Shown here one piece after another: positions 54,903 through 63,216 of a stretch of 64,000 nucleotides of DNA. Made by a program: the position numbers and the translations under genes. Location of the stretch: NCBI RefSeq assembly GCF_003605435.1, contig NZ_QXQB01000001.1, positions 372,001 through 436,000 of the forward strand. The letters run 5' to 3'. The notes beneath the pieces are model-generated. The model did no database searches. It worked only from the letters and a program-made list of their open reading frames with translations, and was not told the DNA's origin. Within the stretch, counting starts at the first letter, position 1. Each line of letters starts with the position of its first letter. The stretch comes from Paenibacillus pinisoli (GTDB lineage: Bacteria > Bacillota > Bacilli > Paenibacillales > Paenibacillaceae).

Positions 54903-55203
54903 CGGCGATCTCCTTCGCCCTGCGGTCCGACTGGTAGACGAAGGTCAATACTTCCGCGACAAGGGCATACAGCTCAGGCGGAATCTCCTGATCCACATCG
55001 AGCTTCGAGAGCACTTCGACCAGCGACGAATCCTGCTGCACAGGCACTCCGCTTTCCTTCGCCTTCTCCAGTATCCGGTCCGCGATCATGCCTTGCCCTT
55101 TTGCTACCAGCACCGGAGCGGTCCGTTCTCCAGGCTCATACTTGAGCGCTACAGCCTTGCGCATAGGAGCCGGCTTGTCCTTGCCATCATGATCCTGGCT
55201 CAT
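54892..55203 (-). CDS. FlhB C-domain-like protein (FhlB/YlqH)
   Basis: 103 residues similar to the cytoplasmic part of FlhB after its cleavage site: KAVALKYEPGERTAPVLVAK, then VAEVLTFVYQSD, which parallels FAIALKYDASKMEAPTVLAK and VAEVLAYVYKMKG of FlhB at 24296-25381. It has no membrane helices and no NPTH. B. subtilis ylqH lies at the same chromosomal position. FlhB-C-like proteins of this kind can take over part of FlhB's function in some bacteria; a function here is inferred. Its ATG overlaps the stop of the FliK-like gene (4 nt). Confidence 0.9.
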   Translation of the reverse strand: MSQDHDGKDKPAPMRKAVALKYEPGERTAPVLVAKGQGMIADRILEKAKESGVPVQQDSSLVEVLSKLDVDQEIPPELYALVAEVLTFVYQSDRRAKEIADER

Positions 55204-57275
55204 ATCCGGTAATCCACTCCTTTGTAGCGCGTAGAGGCGAACTGCGCCAGATCCGGCGGCGTCTGTGCCTTTTTATCCTTTGCCGCAACCGCGGGCGCCG
55301 CCTCGCTGCCATCTCGGGCTGGCAAAGGCGTGGTCCGCAGCGACAGCAGCTGATAGCCAGTGCCTTGGAGCCGCTCGGCGATTTCATTGCGCGAACCTTC
55401 GACCAGCTCTGCGATTGCGGGATGGTCGTTCCAAATGTTCAAGCTAACGATTTTGTCTGTCACGTTCACGTCCACGAGCGTGTCGCCCAGCGATGCCATG
55501 GAGAGATTGAACAAAAGGCGGCAATTGTCCGCATCGAGCTCCCCTCTCTTGCCGCGCCGGGTCTGGATATGAACGGAGGCGGTCGTTCCGCCGTCTGCAT
55601 CCTTCAGCGGAATGAACATCGTTACATGCGTGAATACCGAGCTGTTGCGTTCTGGCGTGAGCAGCAGCTGCTGTCCGGTAATCTGGTGAATAAGCTGCTG
55701 GGCCGTTTCTTTGATCGCCGGGGGTGTATCGCTCGCCTGCAAAAGCGAAAGCAGCGCGTTTTTCAACGTCTCCGCCGGCGCCGGACTTGAAGGGGCAGCT
55801 GCTGCTTGCTGAGCATGCTGAGACGGAGCAAGAGCTTGATCCCCGCGGCTGGCCGCATCCGATACAGCCGATGGATGCTGCTGCGCAACCTGCGCAGTAT
55901 GCGGCGGAGAAGGCTGCGCTGCAGCCGCTTGAGCTCTTCCGCTCTCTGCTGCGGCTGGCTCCGCACTTCTAGCCGCCATGGCGGCAGCTTCGCTTCTCGG
56001 TCCCGTCGCTGCCGCCTCTGTCCGCGCTCCGGCGGCTGCTGCCGCTTCTACGTCGGCTCCTGCTGCCGCTGACGCGGCCAGGCCAGCCTGCGCCCCTCCG
56101 CCGGTAGTGCCAGCCTGCGGCCGCAGCAACCCCGTATCGGCTGCGGACTGCTTCGTCGGCTGCGCTGTCCCGAGCTGCCCTCCGGATTCCACCGCAGTCG
56201 CTGCTTTGGCAAGCTGCAGCTCATGATCGACGCCAAGCCACTTCATCATGCCGCCCAGCCAGTTGGCCCCGGCAGCAGGCGCCGCAGCTTGAGCTGTGGC
56301 TGCTTGCCCTGCAAGCGGGCCGCTTGCCCCGCCAGCCGCAGCCTGCGATGCGCCTTGAGCCGCCCCCTGCGCTGCAGGTTGCGAAGAACCAGGTTGTACT
56401 GCGGCCTGAGCAGCATTCTGCATGGCAGGTTGAGAAGCATTCTGCGGAACAGATTGCGCACCGTTCTGCGGAGCGGCTTGCCCGGGAACGGAGGGCTGAG
56501 CGCCTGCCGGGGCTTGCTGCCCCTGGTTCTGTGCGGCAGCAGAGCCACCCGGCGTACCGTTGCTGCTTTCCGCTAGTCCGCCGCGCAACAGAGCGTCGCC
56601 TTGCATCAGAAGCGTCAACACGCGCGCTCCCGCCTGCTGAGCGGCCCCTGCAGGACTGCCCGCCTCCGCTGAGCCCAATCCCTTCATAAATGCTCCTAGC
56701 TGCTGCTGCAGCGAATCCAGCAGCTCATGAGACGCCCGGCCGAACATCACCTGCCCCATCGAGGCAATGGTCGTTGCCGTCATGGGCAAGCCGCGTTTGA
56801 ATGCAGCTGCAGCCGCCGTCATCCACTGCTCCATGTCAGCGCCCCGCGGCATAGCAGCCAGCGCCGATTGAAAAGCTAACGAAGTAGTCCGGTTGAACGG
56901 GAAGCCTTCTCTTCTCAAATCCTTGACTATATCAAGCGACCAGCGCTGGTCCGGCAGTCCGAGCATCTTGGCGTAATCGCGGAAGGTGTCATCCAGCAAG
57001 CCGGATGCGCTTAAATCCACCGCCTTCAGCATCACAAGTGATCCGTTCGACTCCGGCTGCACTTGCAGCATGGCGGACTGTCCCGCCGACATCGGCATCT
57101 CCAGCTTGGCGCGCACCTGCACGCCGTTGATCTGAATCATCGCTTCGTTATTTTCAAAGGTTTGCACCACGACGCCTCGCACGACCTGGCCGACCTTCAA
57201 TTCCATGGCTCGAGTTTCCCCGCTTACTGCATCGCCCAGCAACCCTCGCATCATTTGACTGATATTCACGTTCAT
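55200..57275 (-). CDS. FliK-like protein (YlqG position)
   Basis: 691 residues. N-terminal domain (about 20-80; KVGQVVRGVVVQTFENNEAM, then QINGVQVRAKLEMPMSAGQS); a helical part to about 215; a long Ala/Gln/Pro-rich low-complexity middle (about 215-500); and a C-terminal Flg_hook/FliK-like domain (about 540-660; VFTHVTMFIPLKDADGGTTA, DADNCRLLFNLSMASLGDTL followed by VDVNVTDKIVSLNIW). Thus it looks like a second hook-length-type ruler. It is coupled to the FlhB-C-like gene and lies where ylqG lies in B. subtilis. Substrate and role unknown. ATG at 57275 with AAGGAG upstream. Confidence 0.85.
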   Translation of the reverse strand: MNVNISQMMRGLLGDAVSGETRAMELKVGQVVRGVVVQTFENNEAMIQINGVQVRAKLEMPMSAGQSAMLQVQPESNGSLVMLKAVDLSASGLLDDTFRDYAKMLGLPDQRWSLDIVKDLRREGFPFNRTTSLAFQSALAAMPRGADMEQWMTAAAAAFKRGLPMTATTIASMGQVMFGRASHELLDSLQQQLGAFMKGLGSAEAGSPAGAAQQAGARVLTLLMQGDALLRGGLAESSNGTPGGSAAAQNQGQQAPAGAQPSVPGQAAPQNGAQSVPQNASQPAMQNAAQAAVQPGSSQPAAQGAAQGASQAAAGGASGPLAGQAATAQAAAPAAGANWLGGMMKWLGVDHELQLAKAATAVESGGQLGTAQPTKQSAADTGLLRPQAGTTGGGAQAGLAASAAAGADVEAAAAAGARTEAAATGPRSEAAAMAARSAEPAAAESGRAQAAAAQPSPPHTAQVAQQHPSAVSDAASRGDQALAPSQHAQQAAAAPSSPAPAETLKNALLSLLQASDTPPAIKETAQQLIHQITGQQLLLTPERNSSVFTHVTMFIPLKDADGGTTASVHIQTRRGKRGELDADNCRLLFNLSMASLGDTLVDVNVTDKIVSLNIWNDHPAIAELVEGSRNEIAERLQGTGYQLLSLRTTPLPARDGSEAAPAVAAKDKKAQTPPDLAQFASTRYKGVDYRI

Positions 57276-57321
57276 TCTCCTTCGCCTGCGGATTGCATCA
57301 CACGTTAAACATATATGTACT

Positions 57322-57329
57322 ATATCGGT
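57322..57329 (-). promoter_or_regulatory. Possible SigD -10 element before the FliK-like gene
   Basis: Minus strand ACCGATAT, 7 of 8 to the sigma-28 -10 consensus GCCGATAT, 46 nt before the ATG of the FliK-like gene. The -35 at the right distance (TCAT) matches TAAA poorly. A TATAGT sigma-A-like -10 overlaps it, so assignment is tentative. Confidence 0.3.
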
Positions 57330-57396
57330 CCCCGGTCTTCATCCATGAAGGTCCGGCATAGGATTGTTTGCTTCGGAGCGGCCAAATTCCAGCCCG

Positions 57397-57444
57397 GGCC
57401 AAAACAAAAACGCCTGCAGCTCAGCAAGGAACGATTAAGGCGTT
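57397..57444 (-). terminator. Terminator after rnhB
   Basis: AACGCCT (57409-57415) pairs with AGGCGTT (57438-57444), 7 bp with a ~22-nt partly paired loop, followed on the minus strand by TTTTGTTTTGG. It lies 28 nt beyond the rnhB stop and separates rnhB from the FliK-like gene. Confidence 0.6.
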
Positions 57445-57471
57445 CCTCGCCGAGTGCAAGCGTTATAAGTG

Positions 57472-58071
57472 CTATACCTCGCCAAGCAGCTTACGCAAAA
57501 ATGTGCGCCGATGCAGCGGAGAGGGGCCAAGCTCCAGCAGGCGTTCCTGATGCAGCTTTGTCGCATATCCTTTATGTACCGCAATTCCGTAGTCGGGATA
57601 TTGCTTCTCCCATTCCCCCGCGCACAGACGGTCGCGCGTAACCTTGGCCATGATGGAGGCGGCAGCAATTGATTGGCTGGTCGCATCGCCTTTAATAATC
57701 GCTTGCTGCGGCAGCTCCAAATCAATCTTCTCCGCATCCACCAGCAAATATTGCGCCGGCACGCTCAGCGACTCCACGGCCAGCTTCATCGCCAGCCTTG
57801 CTGCCTGCTTGATATTGATGCGATCCACTGTCTCGGCGTCAACATGCGCGACGGACCACGAGACAGCCTTCTCCGCAATGACGTCATACAAATATTCACG
57901 CTTCTTCTCGGTCAGCTTCTTGGAATCGTTAATGCCTTCTATCTCAAGACCGGGGGGCAGGATAACCGCGCCGGCGACGACATCGCCGAACAGGCATCCG
58001 CGCCCGACTTCATCCACTCCAGCAATGTGGACGATCCCTTCATCCCAGACCGCGCGTTCCAGTCCCAGCAA
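57472..58071 (-). CDS. rnhB: Ribonuclease HII
   Basis: Removes ribonucleotides from DNA duplexes. 199 residues: the active-site pattern IAGVDEVGRGCLFGDVVAGA (D-E), INDSKKLTEKKRE, YLLVDAEKIDLELPQQAIIK with a catalytic aspartate, and KGDATSQSIAAASIMAKVTR with the later acidic residues. Start is TTG at 58071 with GGGGG 8 nt upstream. It lies 38 nt after rbgA, the same order as in B. subtilis. Confidence 0.96.
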   Translation of the reverse strand: MLGLERAVWDEGIVHIAGVDEVGRGCLFGDVVAGAVILPPGLEIEGINDSKKLTEKKREYLYDVIAEKAVSWSVAHVDAETVDRINIKQAARLAMKLAVESLSVPAQYLLVDAEKIDLELPQQAIIKGDATSQSIAAASIMAKVTRDRLCAGEWEKQYPDYGIAVHKGYATKLHQERLLELGPSPLHRRTFLRKLLGEV

Positions 58072-58109
58072 GTTCTGTTCCCCCGTTTCTCCCCTAACGC
58101 CAATGCCGA

Positions 58110-58997
58110 CTAGCGTTCTCTCACCGGCATATCGTCGTAAGGAGCCTCCAGCGTAATTCTGCCCAGCTTGCCCGCTCTGAGATCGCGCAGGATAATGCCC
58201 GACGCCTTCTCCAGATCGACGCGTCCGCCCCCCATGAGGCAGCCGCGCTTACGTCCGATATCTTCCATGACGCGTACAATCTCTTCGCTGTCTTCCGGAT
58301 CGGAAGGCTGCTTCTCCAGCTCGTATCTCTCCTGCAGCGCAGGCCAGTAACGGTCCGCAAGCTCACGCACAGCGAAAAACGCAATATCGTCCACGTTCAA
58401 AATCTGCTCCCTGATCGCCCCGGTCATCGCCAGCCGGTAGCCGACGAGCTGATCCTCGAACTTCGGCCACAGAATGCCCGGCGTATCGAGCAGCTCCATC
58501 TCCGTTCCGACCTTGATCCACTGCTGGCCTTTCGTCACACCCGGCTTATCGCCGGTTGCAGCGATGTTGCGGCCTGCGAGGCGGTTGATAAGCGTCGACT
58601 TCCCGACGTTCGGAATGCCGACGATCAGCCCCCGTACGGCGCGCGGATTCATGCCTTTCGCGATCTGCTTCGCAATCTTCTCGTGCAGAATCTCTTTGGC
58701 CTTGGCCGGAATATCGCCTACACGAGTGCCCGTCTGCGAATCAACAGCAACACATTCGTGGCCCTCATGGGCAAAATAAGCCATCCACTTCTCCGTCGTC
58801 TTCGGATCGGCCAGATCGGACTTGTTGAGTACGATCAATCTCGGTTTATTTTGCAAAATATCGTCTACCATCGGGTTTCGGCTCGACAGCGGCACGCGCG
58901 CGTCCAGCAGCTCTATGGCAATGTCGATTAGTTTAAGCTTGTCTTGAATTTGCCGTTTGGCACGGGTCATATGACCCGGAAACCATTGAATGGCCAT
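58110..58997 (-). CDS. rbgA: Ribosome biogenesis GTPase RbgA (YlqF)
   Basis: Circularly permuted GTPase needed for late 50S assembly. 295 residues; motifs come in permuted order: G4 ([11 protein letters not shown]) before G1 ([18 protein letters not shown]), G2 region, then G3 ([11 protein letters not shown]). N-terminus [18 protein letters not shown] is typical. GAGGTG is 5 nt before the ATG. It follows the signal peptidase gene by 15 nt. Confidence 0.97.
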   Translation of the reverse strand: MAIQWFPGHMTRAKRQIQDKLKLIDIAIELLDARVPLSSRNPMVDDILQNKPRLIVLNKSDLADPKTTEKWMAYFAHEGHECVAVDSQTGTRVGDIPAKAKEILHEKIAKQIAKGMNPRAVRGLIVGIPNVGKSTLINRLAGRNIAATGDKPGVTKGQQWIKVGTEMELLDTPGILWPKFEDQLVGYRLAMTGAIREQILNVDDIAFFAVRELADRYWPALQERYELEKQPSDPEDSEEIVRVMEDIGRKRGCLMGGGRVDLEKASGIILRDLRAGKLGRITLEAPYDDMPVRER

Positions 58998-59012
58998 GCC
59001 TTCACCTCATGT

Positions 59013-59720
59013 CTAATACCGATGCTTGATAAAACTGATCTTGTCGAACGGCCAGAAGATGACATCCGCCCGTCCCACAACTTCCTTGTCCTCCACAAAG
59101 CCGATCATGCGGCTGTCGGTGCTGTTGTCGCGGTGGTCGCCCATTGCGAAGATCGTCCCTTCCGGCACCACCATCTCTTGCACCATATCGTTCGGGAAGT
59201 TGTAGCTTGATCCGTCGCCATTGTACAATTCTCCTCTGGCGTGGGCTTCTTCAATCGCTTGCTTAATATAAGGTTCCTCAACCAGCTTGTCATTAATGTA
59301 CAAATCGTCGCCTTCAAGCTTGATTTTGTCGCCAGGCACGCCGATAACGCGCTTGATGAACTTGCGGCCTTGCTCCGGAACGTCGAATACGACGACTTCC
59401 CCGAACTTAGGCTCTCTGAACGTATACAAAATCTTATTGACGATTAGCCGCTCGCCCGATTCAAAGTTAGGCTCCATGGACGGCCCGTCTACGATAAATG
59501 GCGAAAACAGGAACTGTCGAATGAAAAATACAAGTACGACCGCAATAACGAGCGCCTTGATCCATTCTACAATTTCCTTGTACGCTCCCCCTTTTTTGTC
59601 GCTGGAACGCTGTCTGGTGGAACGTCCCGTCATCTCGCCGGATTGACGGTTCGAATCGTTGGCCGGAGCCCCGGTTGTTTCATTCGGGTTGTTATCCTCG
59701 TTGCGATGTTGCGAATCCAT
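59013..59720 (-). CDS. lepB: Type I signal peptidase
   Basis: Cleaves signal peptides of secreted proteins on the outer membrane face. 235 residues: a polar ~45-residue N-terminal stretch, one membrane helix (ALVIAVVLVFFIRQFLFSPF), the catalytic serine in VDGPSMEPNFESGERL, the catalytic lysine in KFIKRVIGVPGDKIKLEGDD and the conserved GDHRDNSTDSRMIGFV. The Gram-positive SipS-like type. In B. subtilis this place, between rplS and rbgA, has no signal peptidase. Confidence 0.95.
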   Translation of the reverse strand: MDSQHRNEDNNPNETTGAPANDSNRQSGEMTGRSTRQRSSDKKGGAYKEIVEWIKALVIAVVLVFFIRQFLFSPFIVDGPSMEPNFESGERLIVNKILYTFREPKFGEVVVFDVPEQGRKFIKRVIGVPGDKIKLEGDDLYINDKLVEEPYIKQAIEEAHARGELYNGDGSSYNFPNDMVQEMVVPEGTIFAMGDHRDNSTDSRMIGFVEDKEVVGRADVIFWPFDKISFIKHRY

Positions 59721-59768
59721 CCATCTCGCCTTCTTTCCTTTAACACTGTATTATGTAGGGGCAGCGAT

Positions 59769-59804
59769 AAAAAAACGAAAAGGAGCTTGTTTGCGCAAGC
59801 CCCT
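59769..59804 (-). terminator. Rho-independent terminator after rplS
   Basis: AGGAGCTTG (59781-59789) pairs with CAAGCCCCT (59796-59804), 9 bp with one G-T pair and a 6-nt loop; on the minus strand it is followed by TTTTCGTTTTTTT. It lies 14 nt past the rplS stop, so lepB needs read-through or its own promoter. Confidence 0.88.
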
Positions 59805-59818
59805 CTTGACGTTTGTTC

Positions 59819-60160
59819 TTAGCGAATCTCTTTAATTCTAGCAGCTTTACCGCGCAGGTTGCGAAGGTAGTACAGCTTAGCGCGACGCACTTTACCACGA
59901 CGTGCTACTTCGATTTTGTCGATCTTAGGCGAATGGATCGGGAAAGTTCTTTCCACGCCAACACCGTAAGAAATTTTGCGCACCGTAAAAGTCTCGCTGA
60001 TTCCGCCGCCGCGACGTTTAATAACAACGCCTTCGAACAGCTGGATACGCTCGCGCGTGCCCTCGATAACTTTAACGTAAACCTTCAGCGTGTCACCAGG
60101 ACGGAAGCTAGGAAGATCTTTACGCAATTGCTCTTGAGTAATCGCTTGTACGATATTCAT
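59819..60160 (-). CDS. rplS: 50S ribosomal protein L19
   Basis: Large-subunit protein at the 30S-50S interface. 113 residues: [60 protein letters not shown] and [20 protein letters not shown]. An in-frame start 21 nt further up (60181) precedes AAGGAG; the ATG at 60160 is 8 nt after it and is used. Own promoter at 60266-60294. Confidence 0.98.
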   Translation of the reverse strand: MNIVQAITQEQLRKDLPSFRPGDTLKVYVKVIEGTRERIQLFEGVVIKRRGGGISETFTVRKISYGVGVERTFPIHSPKIDKIEVARRGKVRRAKLYYLRNLRGKAARIKEIR

Positions 60161-60259
60161 TGAGTTCACTCCTTCCACCATAGACGTTCATGTAAGCTCC
60201 TGGACTCCACTGAGCCCGATCCTCGCTTATAGCGGACCGTCCGACTTAAACAAACAACA
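60161..60259 (-). promoter_or_regulatory. rplS leader, possible L19 autoregulatory leader
   Basis: The ~100-nt leader between the predicted start of transcription and the rplS ATG has short stems (for example CGCT/AGCG on the minus strand near 60226-60236, and a GGAC/GTCC stem near 60237-60245). An L19 leader that regulates rplS is known in Bacillales; I could not match the consensus from memory, so this is only a candidate. Confidence 0.3.
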
Positions 60260-60265
60260 TTAGAA

Positions 60266-60294
60266 ATTTTACCATAGTTAAATGCACAAATCAA
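60266..60294 (-). promoter_or_regulatory. Sigma-A promoter of rplS
   Basis: Minus strand TTGATT (plus 60289-60294, 4 of 6), 17-nt spacer, TAAAAT (plus 60266-60271, 5 of 6). Predicted transcription start near 60259. Confidence 0.65.
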
Positions 60295-60322
60295 CTGGTT
60301 TCTTCCACCGGACATGTTCATG

Positions 60323-60349
60323 TATACTGACATTGATTCTATCAGTCAG
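60323..60349 (+). promoter_or_regulatory. Weak promoter -10 and dyad upstream of the SLH-CAP gene
   Basis: TATACT at 60323-60328 could be a -10; no good -35 is present. An interrupted dyad overlaps it: CTGAC/GTCAG (60327-60331, 60345-60349) and TGAT/ATCA (60334-60337, 60341-60344), just before the ribosome binding site. It may be an operator or a leader stem. Confidence 0.3.
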
Positions 60350-60365
60350 ATGGAGGTGCACTCGA

Positions 60366-61820
60366 TTGCCACACAAGAAGAAACCTGGCCCAAATGCGGT
60401 TCCCCGGCGGCCCGCAAAAACTTGGATTACTATCATGACGGTGGCAGGATTGCTCCTCTCCCCAGGCGTCCCTGCCGCGCATGCCGGCACTGGTTCGCAA
60501 GCCTTGGCCGACACGAGAGGACACTGGGCTTCCTCGTACATCGATTGGGCCTTGGATGAAGGACTGGCCAAAGGCTACGAGGACGGAACGTTCCAACCCG
60601 ACAAGCCGGTAAGCGAAGCCGAATTTCTCGCCATGCTCCTGCGGGCATACGGTACAGAAGTGCCCTCAGCTAGCGCAGGTGGCCAGTGGTTCGACTCGTA
60701 TTACGAGTTCGCGGAGCAATATGGCTGGCCCGTTACCTTCAATAACGAGCGCGGCAGCTTCCGCAGAGGACAAGCAGCTTTGCTAATGGCAACAGCGGCA
60801 AGCGGCAAGCGATTTTCCGAGAATGAAGCGATTCAATGGCTGCTTGACGAAGGCATCTCGAAGGGCCGGACTTCAGCCACGGTCAAAGGTTTTGTCCCGG
60901 CCGGCGGGGTTACACGCGCGGAGGCTCTGACCTTCCTGTTCATGCTCAAAGAACATACCAGCCAGCTGTCAGCCACAAAGCTTCAGCAAGATGCTGCCGG
61001 TCTGAGCGGCATCGAGCTAGGCGATGGCGTCGACAAGCTGACCCACCGGCTAGGCAAGCCCGACCGCATCGACCCAAGCGAATATGCCTATAGCTGGTAC
61101 GTCTACAACCAGAACGACGCCGAGCTGAAGCTGTACGGCGTGTTGGACGGTAAAGTGGCAGCCCAATTCTCCGTCACGAAGAAAGGCTGGAAGCTCCCTG
61201 GAGGTCTGACGGCAGGCCAGACGCTGAGCAATGCGCAGAAGGGACTGTCCGGCGTCACCGCTGAGGAGAAGAAGGATACATATTACGCCTATACGGCGGA
61301 CGGAATCCGGACTACTTTATTTATCGATACGCAAGACGGCAATAAAATCTCCGGCATCCTCCGGCAGCAAAGCTCGTTAGCCAAACAAACGCCGAGCGCC
61401 AAAGATACAGCGTTCCGCGATGCGATGGAGCGTCAATTGTTCGATCTGACGAATGCAGAGCGCGCAGTCAGAGGCATCTCAACGCTGCAATGGGACAAGC
61501 TCGCTTCGGCAGCGGCAAGAGGCCATAGCGAGAACATGCGGGACAAGCAGTTTTTCAGCCACAAAAACCTGGACAATAAAACGCCGTTCGACCGTATGAA
61601 AGCAAAAGGAATCTCGTACCGCCTCGCGTCAGAGAACATTGCCGCCGGCTTCGACAACAGCATCTTCGCGCATTACACGCTGCTGAATTCAACGAGCGGC
61701 CATCGCGAGACGCTGCTTAACGGCAAGCTGACCCGATTGGGGACGGGCGTTGCGTTAGGCGGATATTATCAAGTCTATTATACGCAGGACTTTTTCACGC
61801 CGCTTCAGGCGGACGAATAA
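60366..61820 (+). CDS. Secreted SLH-domain CAP (SCP/PR1-like) protein
   Basis: 484 residues. Signal peptide (PAKTWITIMTVAGLLLSPGV, cleavage likely after AHA, about residue 39), three S-layer homology repeats (about 47-200; DTRGHWASSYIDWALDEGLA, then KGYEDGTFQPDKPVSEAEFL), a CAP-associated N-domain (about 225-350; IELGDGVDKLTHRLGKPDRI) and a C-terminal CAP domain (about 362-480; LFDLTNAERAVRGISTLQWD, GHSENMRDKQFFSHKN, RLASENIAAGF, SGHRETLLN). It should be held on the cell wall by the SLH part. Function of the CAP domain unknown. Start TTG at 60366, 8 nt after GGAGGTG; the longer frame from 60282 lacks a ribosome binding site. Plus strand, between trmD and rplS. Confidence 0.9.
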   Translation: MPHKKKPGPNAVPRRPAKTWITIMTVAGLLLSPGVPAAHAGTGSQALADTRGHWASSYIDWALDEGLAKGYEDGTFQPDKPVSEAEFLAMLLRAYGTEVPSASAGGQWFDSYYEFAEQYGWPVTFNNERGSFRRGQAALLMATAASGKRFSENEAIQWLLDEGISKGRTSATVKGFVPAGGVTRAEALTFLFMLKEHTSQLSATKLQQDAAGLSGIELGDGVDKLTHRLGKPDRIDPSEYAYSWYVYNQNDAELKLYGVLDGKVAAQFSVTKKGWKLPGGLTAGQTLSNAQKGLSGVTAEEKKDTYYAYTADGIRTTLFIDTQDGNKISGILRQQSSLAKQTPSAKDTAFRDAMERQLFDLTNAERAVRGISTLQWDKLASAAARGHSENMRDKQFFSHKNLDNKTPFDRMKAKGISYRLASENIAAGFDNSIFAHYTLLNSTSGHRETLLNGKLTRLGTGVALGGYYQVYYTQDFFTPLQADE

Positions 61821-61830
61821 CCTAACAGCC

Positions 61831-61872
61831 AATAAGGGAATGCAGCCTCCTAAGAAGCCGCATTCCCTTATT
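61831..61872. terminator. Bidirectional terminator between the CAP gene and trmD
   Basis: AATAAGGGAATGC (61831-61843) pairs with GCATTCCCTTATT (61860-61872), a perfect 13-bp stem with a 16-nt loop that can itself pair (GGCTTC/ AGCC-type). It follows the CAP stop by 10 nt and overlaps the end of trmD (stop at 61868). T-runs on both sides are short. Confidence 0.7.
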
Positions 61873-62611
61873 GTTGTTCGGACTCCTTCTTCAACGAAGA
61901 TAGCCATTTCCTTTCTTTCTCCGTCAGCTCGGCCGTCTCCAGCAGATCCGGACGGCGCTCCAGCGTCCGCAGAAGCGACTGCTCCCTGCGCCATGCCTCA
62001 ATCTTGGCATGGTGCCCGGATACGAGAATATCCGGAACGCTCCAGCCCCGGAATTCCGGAGGCCTTGTATAATGCGGATGCTCCAGCAGCCCTGTGCTGT
62101 AGGAATCCGTTACCGCCGAAGTCTCGTTGCCCAGCACGCCAGGCAGCAGCCGGACCACACTGTCGATAACCGTCATTGCCGGAATCTCACCGCCGGTGAG
62201 CACATAGTCCCCTATGGACAGTTCGTCCGTCACGAGATGCTCGCGAATTCGCTCGTCATAACCTTCGTAGTGGCCGCAAATCAACACAAGATGCTGCTCC
62301 TTAGAGAGCTCCTCCGCCTTCTGCTGCGTGAACGTTTCCCCTTGCGGGCACATCAGAATAACACGGGGCCTCACGCCCGGATCGGTCTGCAGATCCTCTA
62401 CAGCCGCGAATACCGGATCAGGCTTCAGCACCATGCCTCCGCCCCCGCCGTACGGGTAGTCGTCTACCGTGCTGTGCTTGTTGCCGGCATAACGGCGGAA
62501 GTTGACCGCCTCAAGCGATACAATCCCTTTCTCCTTCGCCTTGCCCAGAATGCTTACTCCGAAGACACCTTCGAACATCTCCGGGAATAGCGTCAATACA
62601 TCAATTCTCAT
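61868..62611 (-). CDS. trmD: tRNA (guanine37-N1)-methyltransferase TrmD
   Basis: Methylates G37 of tRNAs from S-adenosylmethionine. 247 residues, SPOUT fold: [35 protein letters not shown], the knot [17 protein letters not shown] and [20 protein letters not shown], and [20 protein letters not shown]. Start ATG at 62611, 4 nt after the rimM stop, with only a weak ribosome binding site, so coupled translation is likely. Confidence 0.97.
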   Translation of the reverse strand: MRIDVLTLFPEMFEGVFGVSILGKAKEKGIVSLEAVNFRRYAGNKHSTVDDYPYGGGGGMVLKPDPVFAAVEDLQTDPGVRPRVILMCPQGETFTQQKAEELSKEQHLVLICGHYEGYDERIREHLVTDELSIGDYVLTGGEIPAMTVIDSVVRLLPGVLGNETSAVTDSYSTGLLEHPHYTRPPEFRGWSVPDILVSGHHAKIEAWRREQSLLRTLERRPDLLETAELTEKERKWLSSLKKESEQQ

Positions 62612-62615
62612 GGTG

Positions 62616-63140
62616 CTAGATCAACCCTTCCATGAGCCTTACCGTAACCCGCTTGTCCGTTATGTTCACATCAAGCACCACTTCATCAATAACCGGGAGC
62701 AGCAGCTGCTTGCCCTTCGACTTCGGACGGTCGACGACCCACACGTCATTGGCGCCGGGGCTTAGAATTTCGGAGATTGCTCCAAGCTCTTCGCCATCCT
62801 CTGTTACAACGGCGCAGCCGATAATTTGATGGTAATAATATTGGCCATCCTCCAGCTCGCCTTGCTCGGTCTCCGATATTTTCAGCAGCCAGCCCTTGTA
62901 TTTCTCGACATCGTTAATATTGTTGAAGCCGTCCAGCTTGATCAGATAGACATTCTTCTGCTCTCTGGAGCTCACAATCTTAACTTCGCGGGACTCGCCG
63001 TTCTCTTCATTGACCATCAGAAGCTTGCTGCCGGAAGCAAAGCGCTGGTCCGCGAAATCCGTCTGCGGGAGCACCTTCACATCGCCCCGGATGCCGTGCG
63101 TATTGACGATTTTCCCTACTGTATACCATTTTCCGCTCAT
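62616..63140 (-). CDS. rimM: 16S rRNA processing protein RimM
   Basis: Assists 30S subunit head assembly. 174 residues: [20 protein letters not shown], the PRC-barrel part ([20 protein letters not shown]), [12 protein letters not shown] and [21 protein letters not shown] start at 63161 precedes the ribosome binding site; AAGGAA is 7 nt before the ATG at 63140, which is used. B. subtilis has ylqD between ylqC and rimM; here the space holds only a hairpin and a promoter. Confidence 0.96.
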   Translation of the reverse strand: MSGKWYTVGKIVNTHGIRGDVKVLPQTDFADQRFASGSKLLMVNEENGESREVKIVSSREQKNVYLIKLDGFNNINDVEKYKGWLLKISETEQGELEDGQYYYHQIIGCAVVTEDGEELGAISEILSPGANDVWVVDRPKSKGKQLLLPVIDEVVLDVNITDKRVTVRLMEGLI

Positions 63141-63172
63141 GCCATCATTCCTTCTTTTCATTGGTTATAGCT

Positions 63173-63181
63173 ATTATAACA
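63173..63181 (-). promoter_or_regulatory. Extended -10 promoter candidate for rimM-trmD
   Basis: Minus strand TGTTATAAT (TATAAT at plus 63173-63178), a perfect extended -10, 32 nt before the rimM ATG; no -35 of note. The same nonamer occurs upstream of trmFO. Confidence 0.5.
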
Positions 63182-63183
63182 CG

Positions 63184-63216
63184 ACAAAGAGGGTCAGGAC
63201 ATTCGTCCCAACCCTG
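63184..63216 (-). terminator. Terminator-like hairpin between khpA and rimM
   Basis: Minus strand GGGT-GGAC/GTCC-ACCC with a GAAT loop and one two-base internal loop (plus about 63191-63215), then TCTTTG. It would stop or thin the rpsP-khpA transcript before rimM. Confidence 0.5.
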
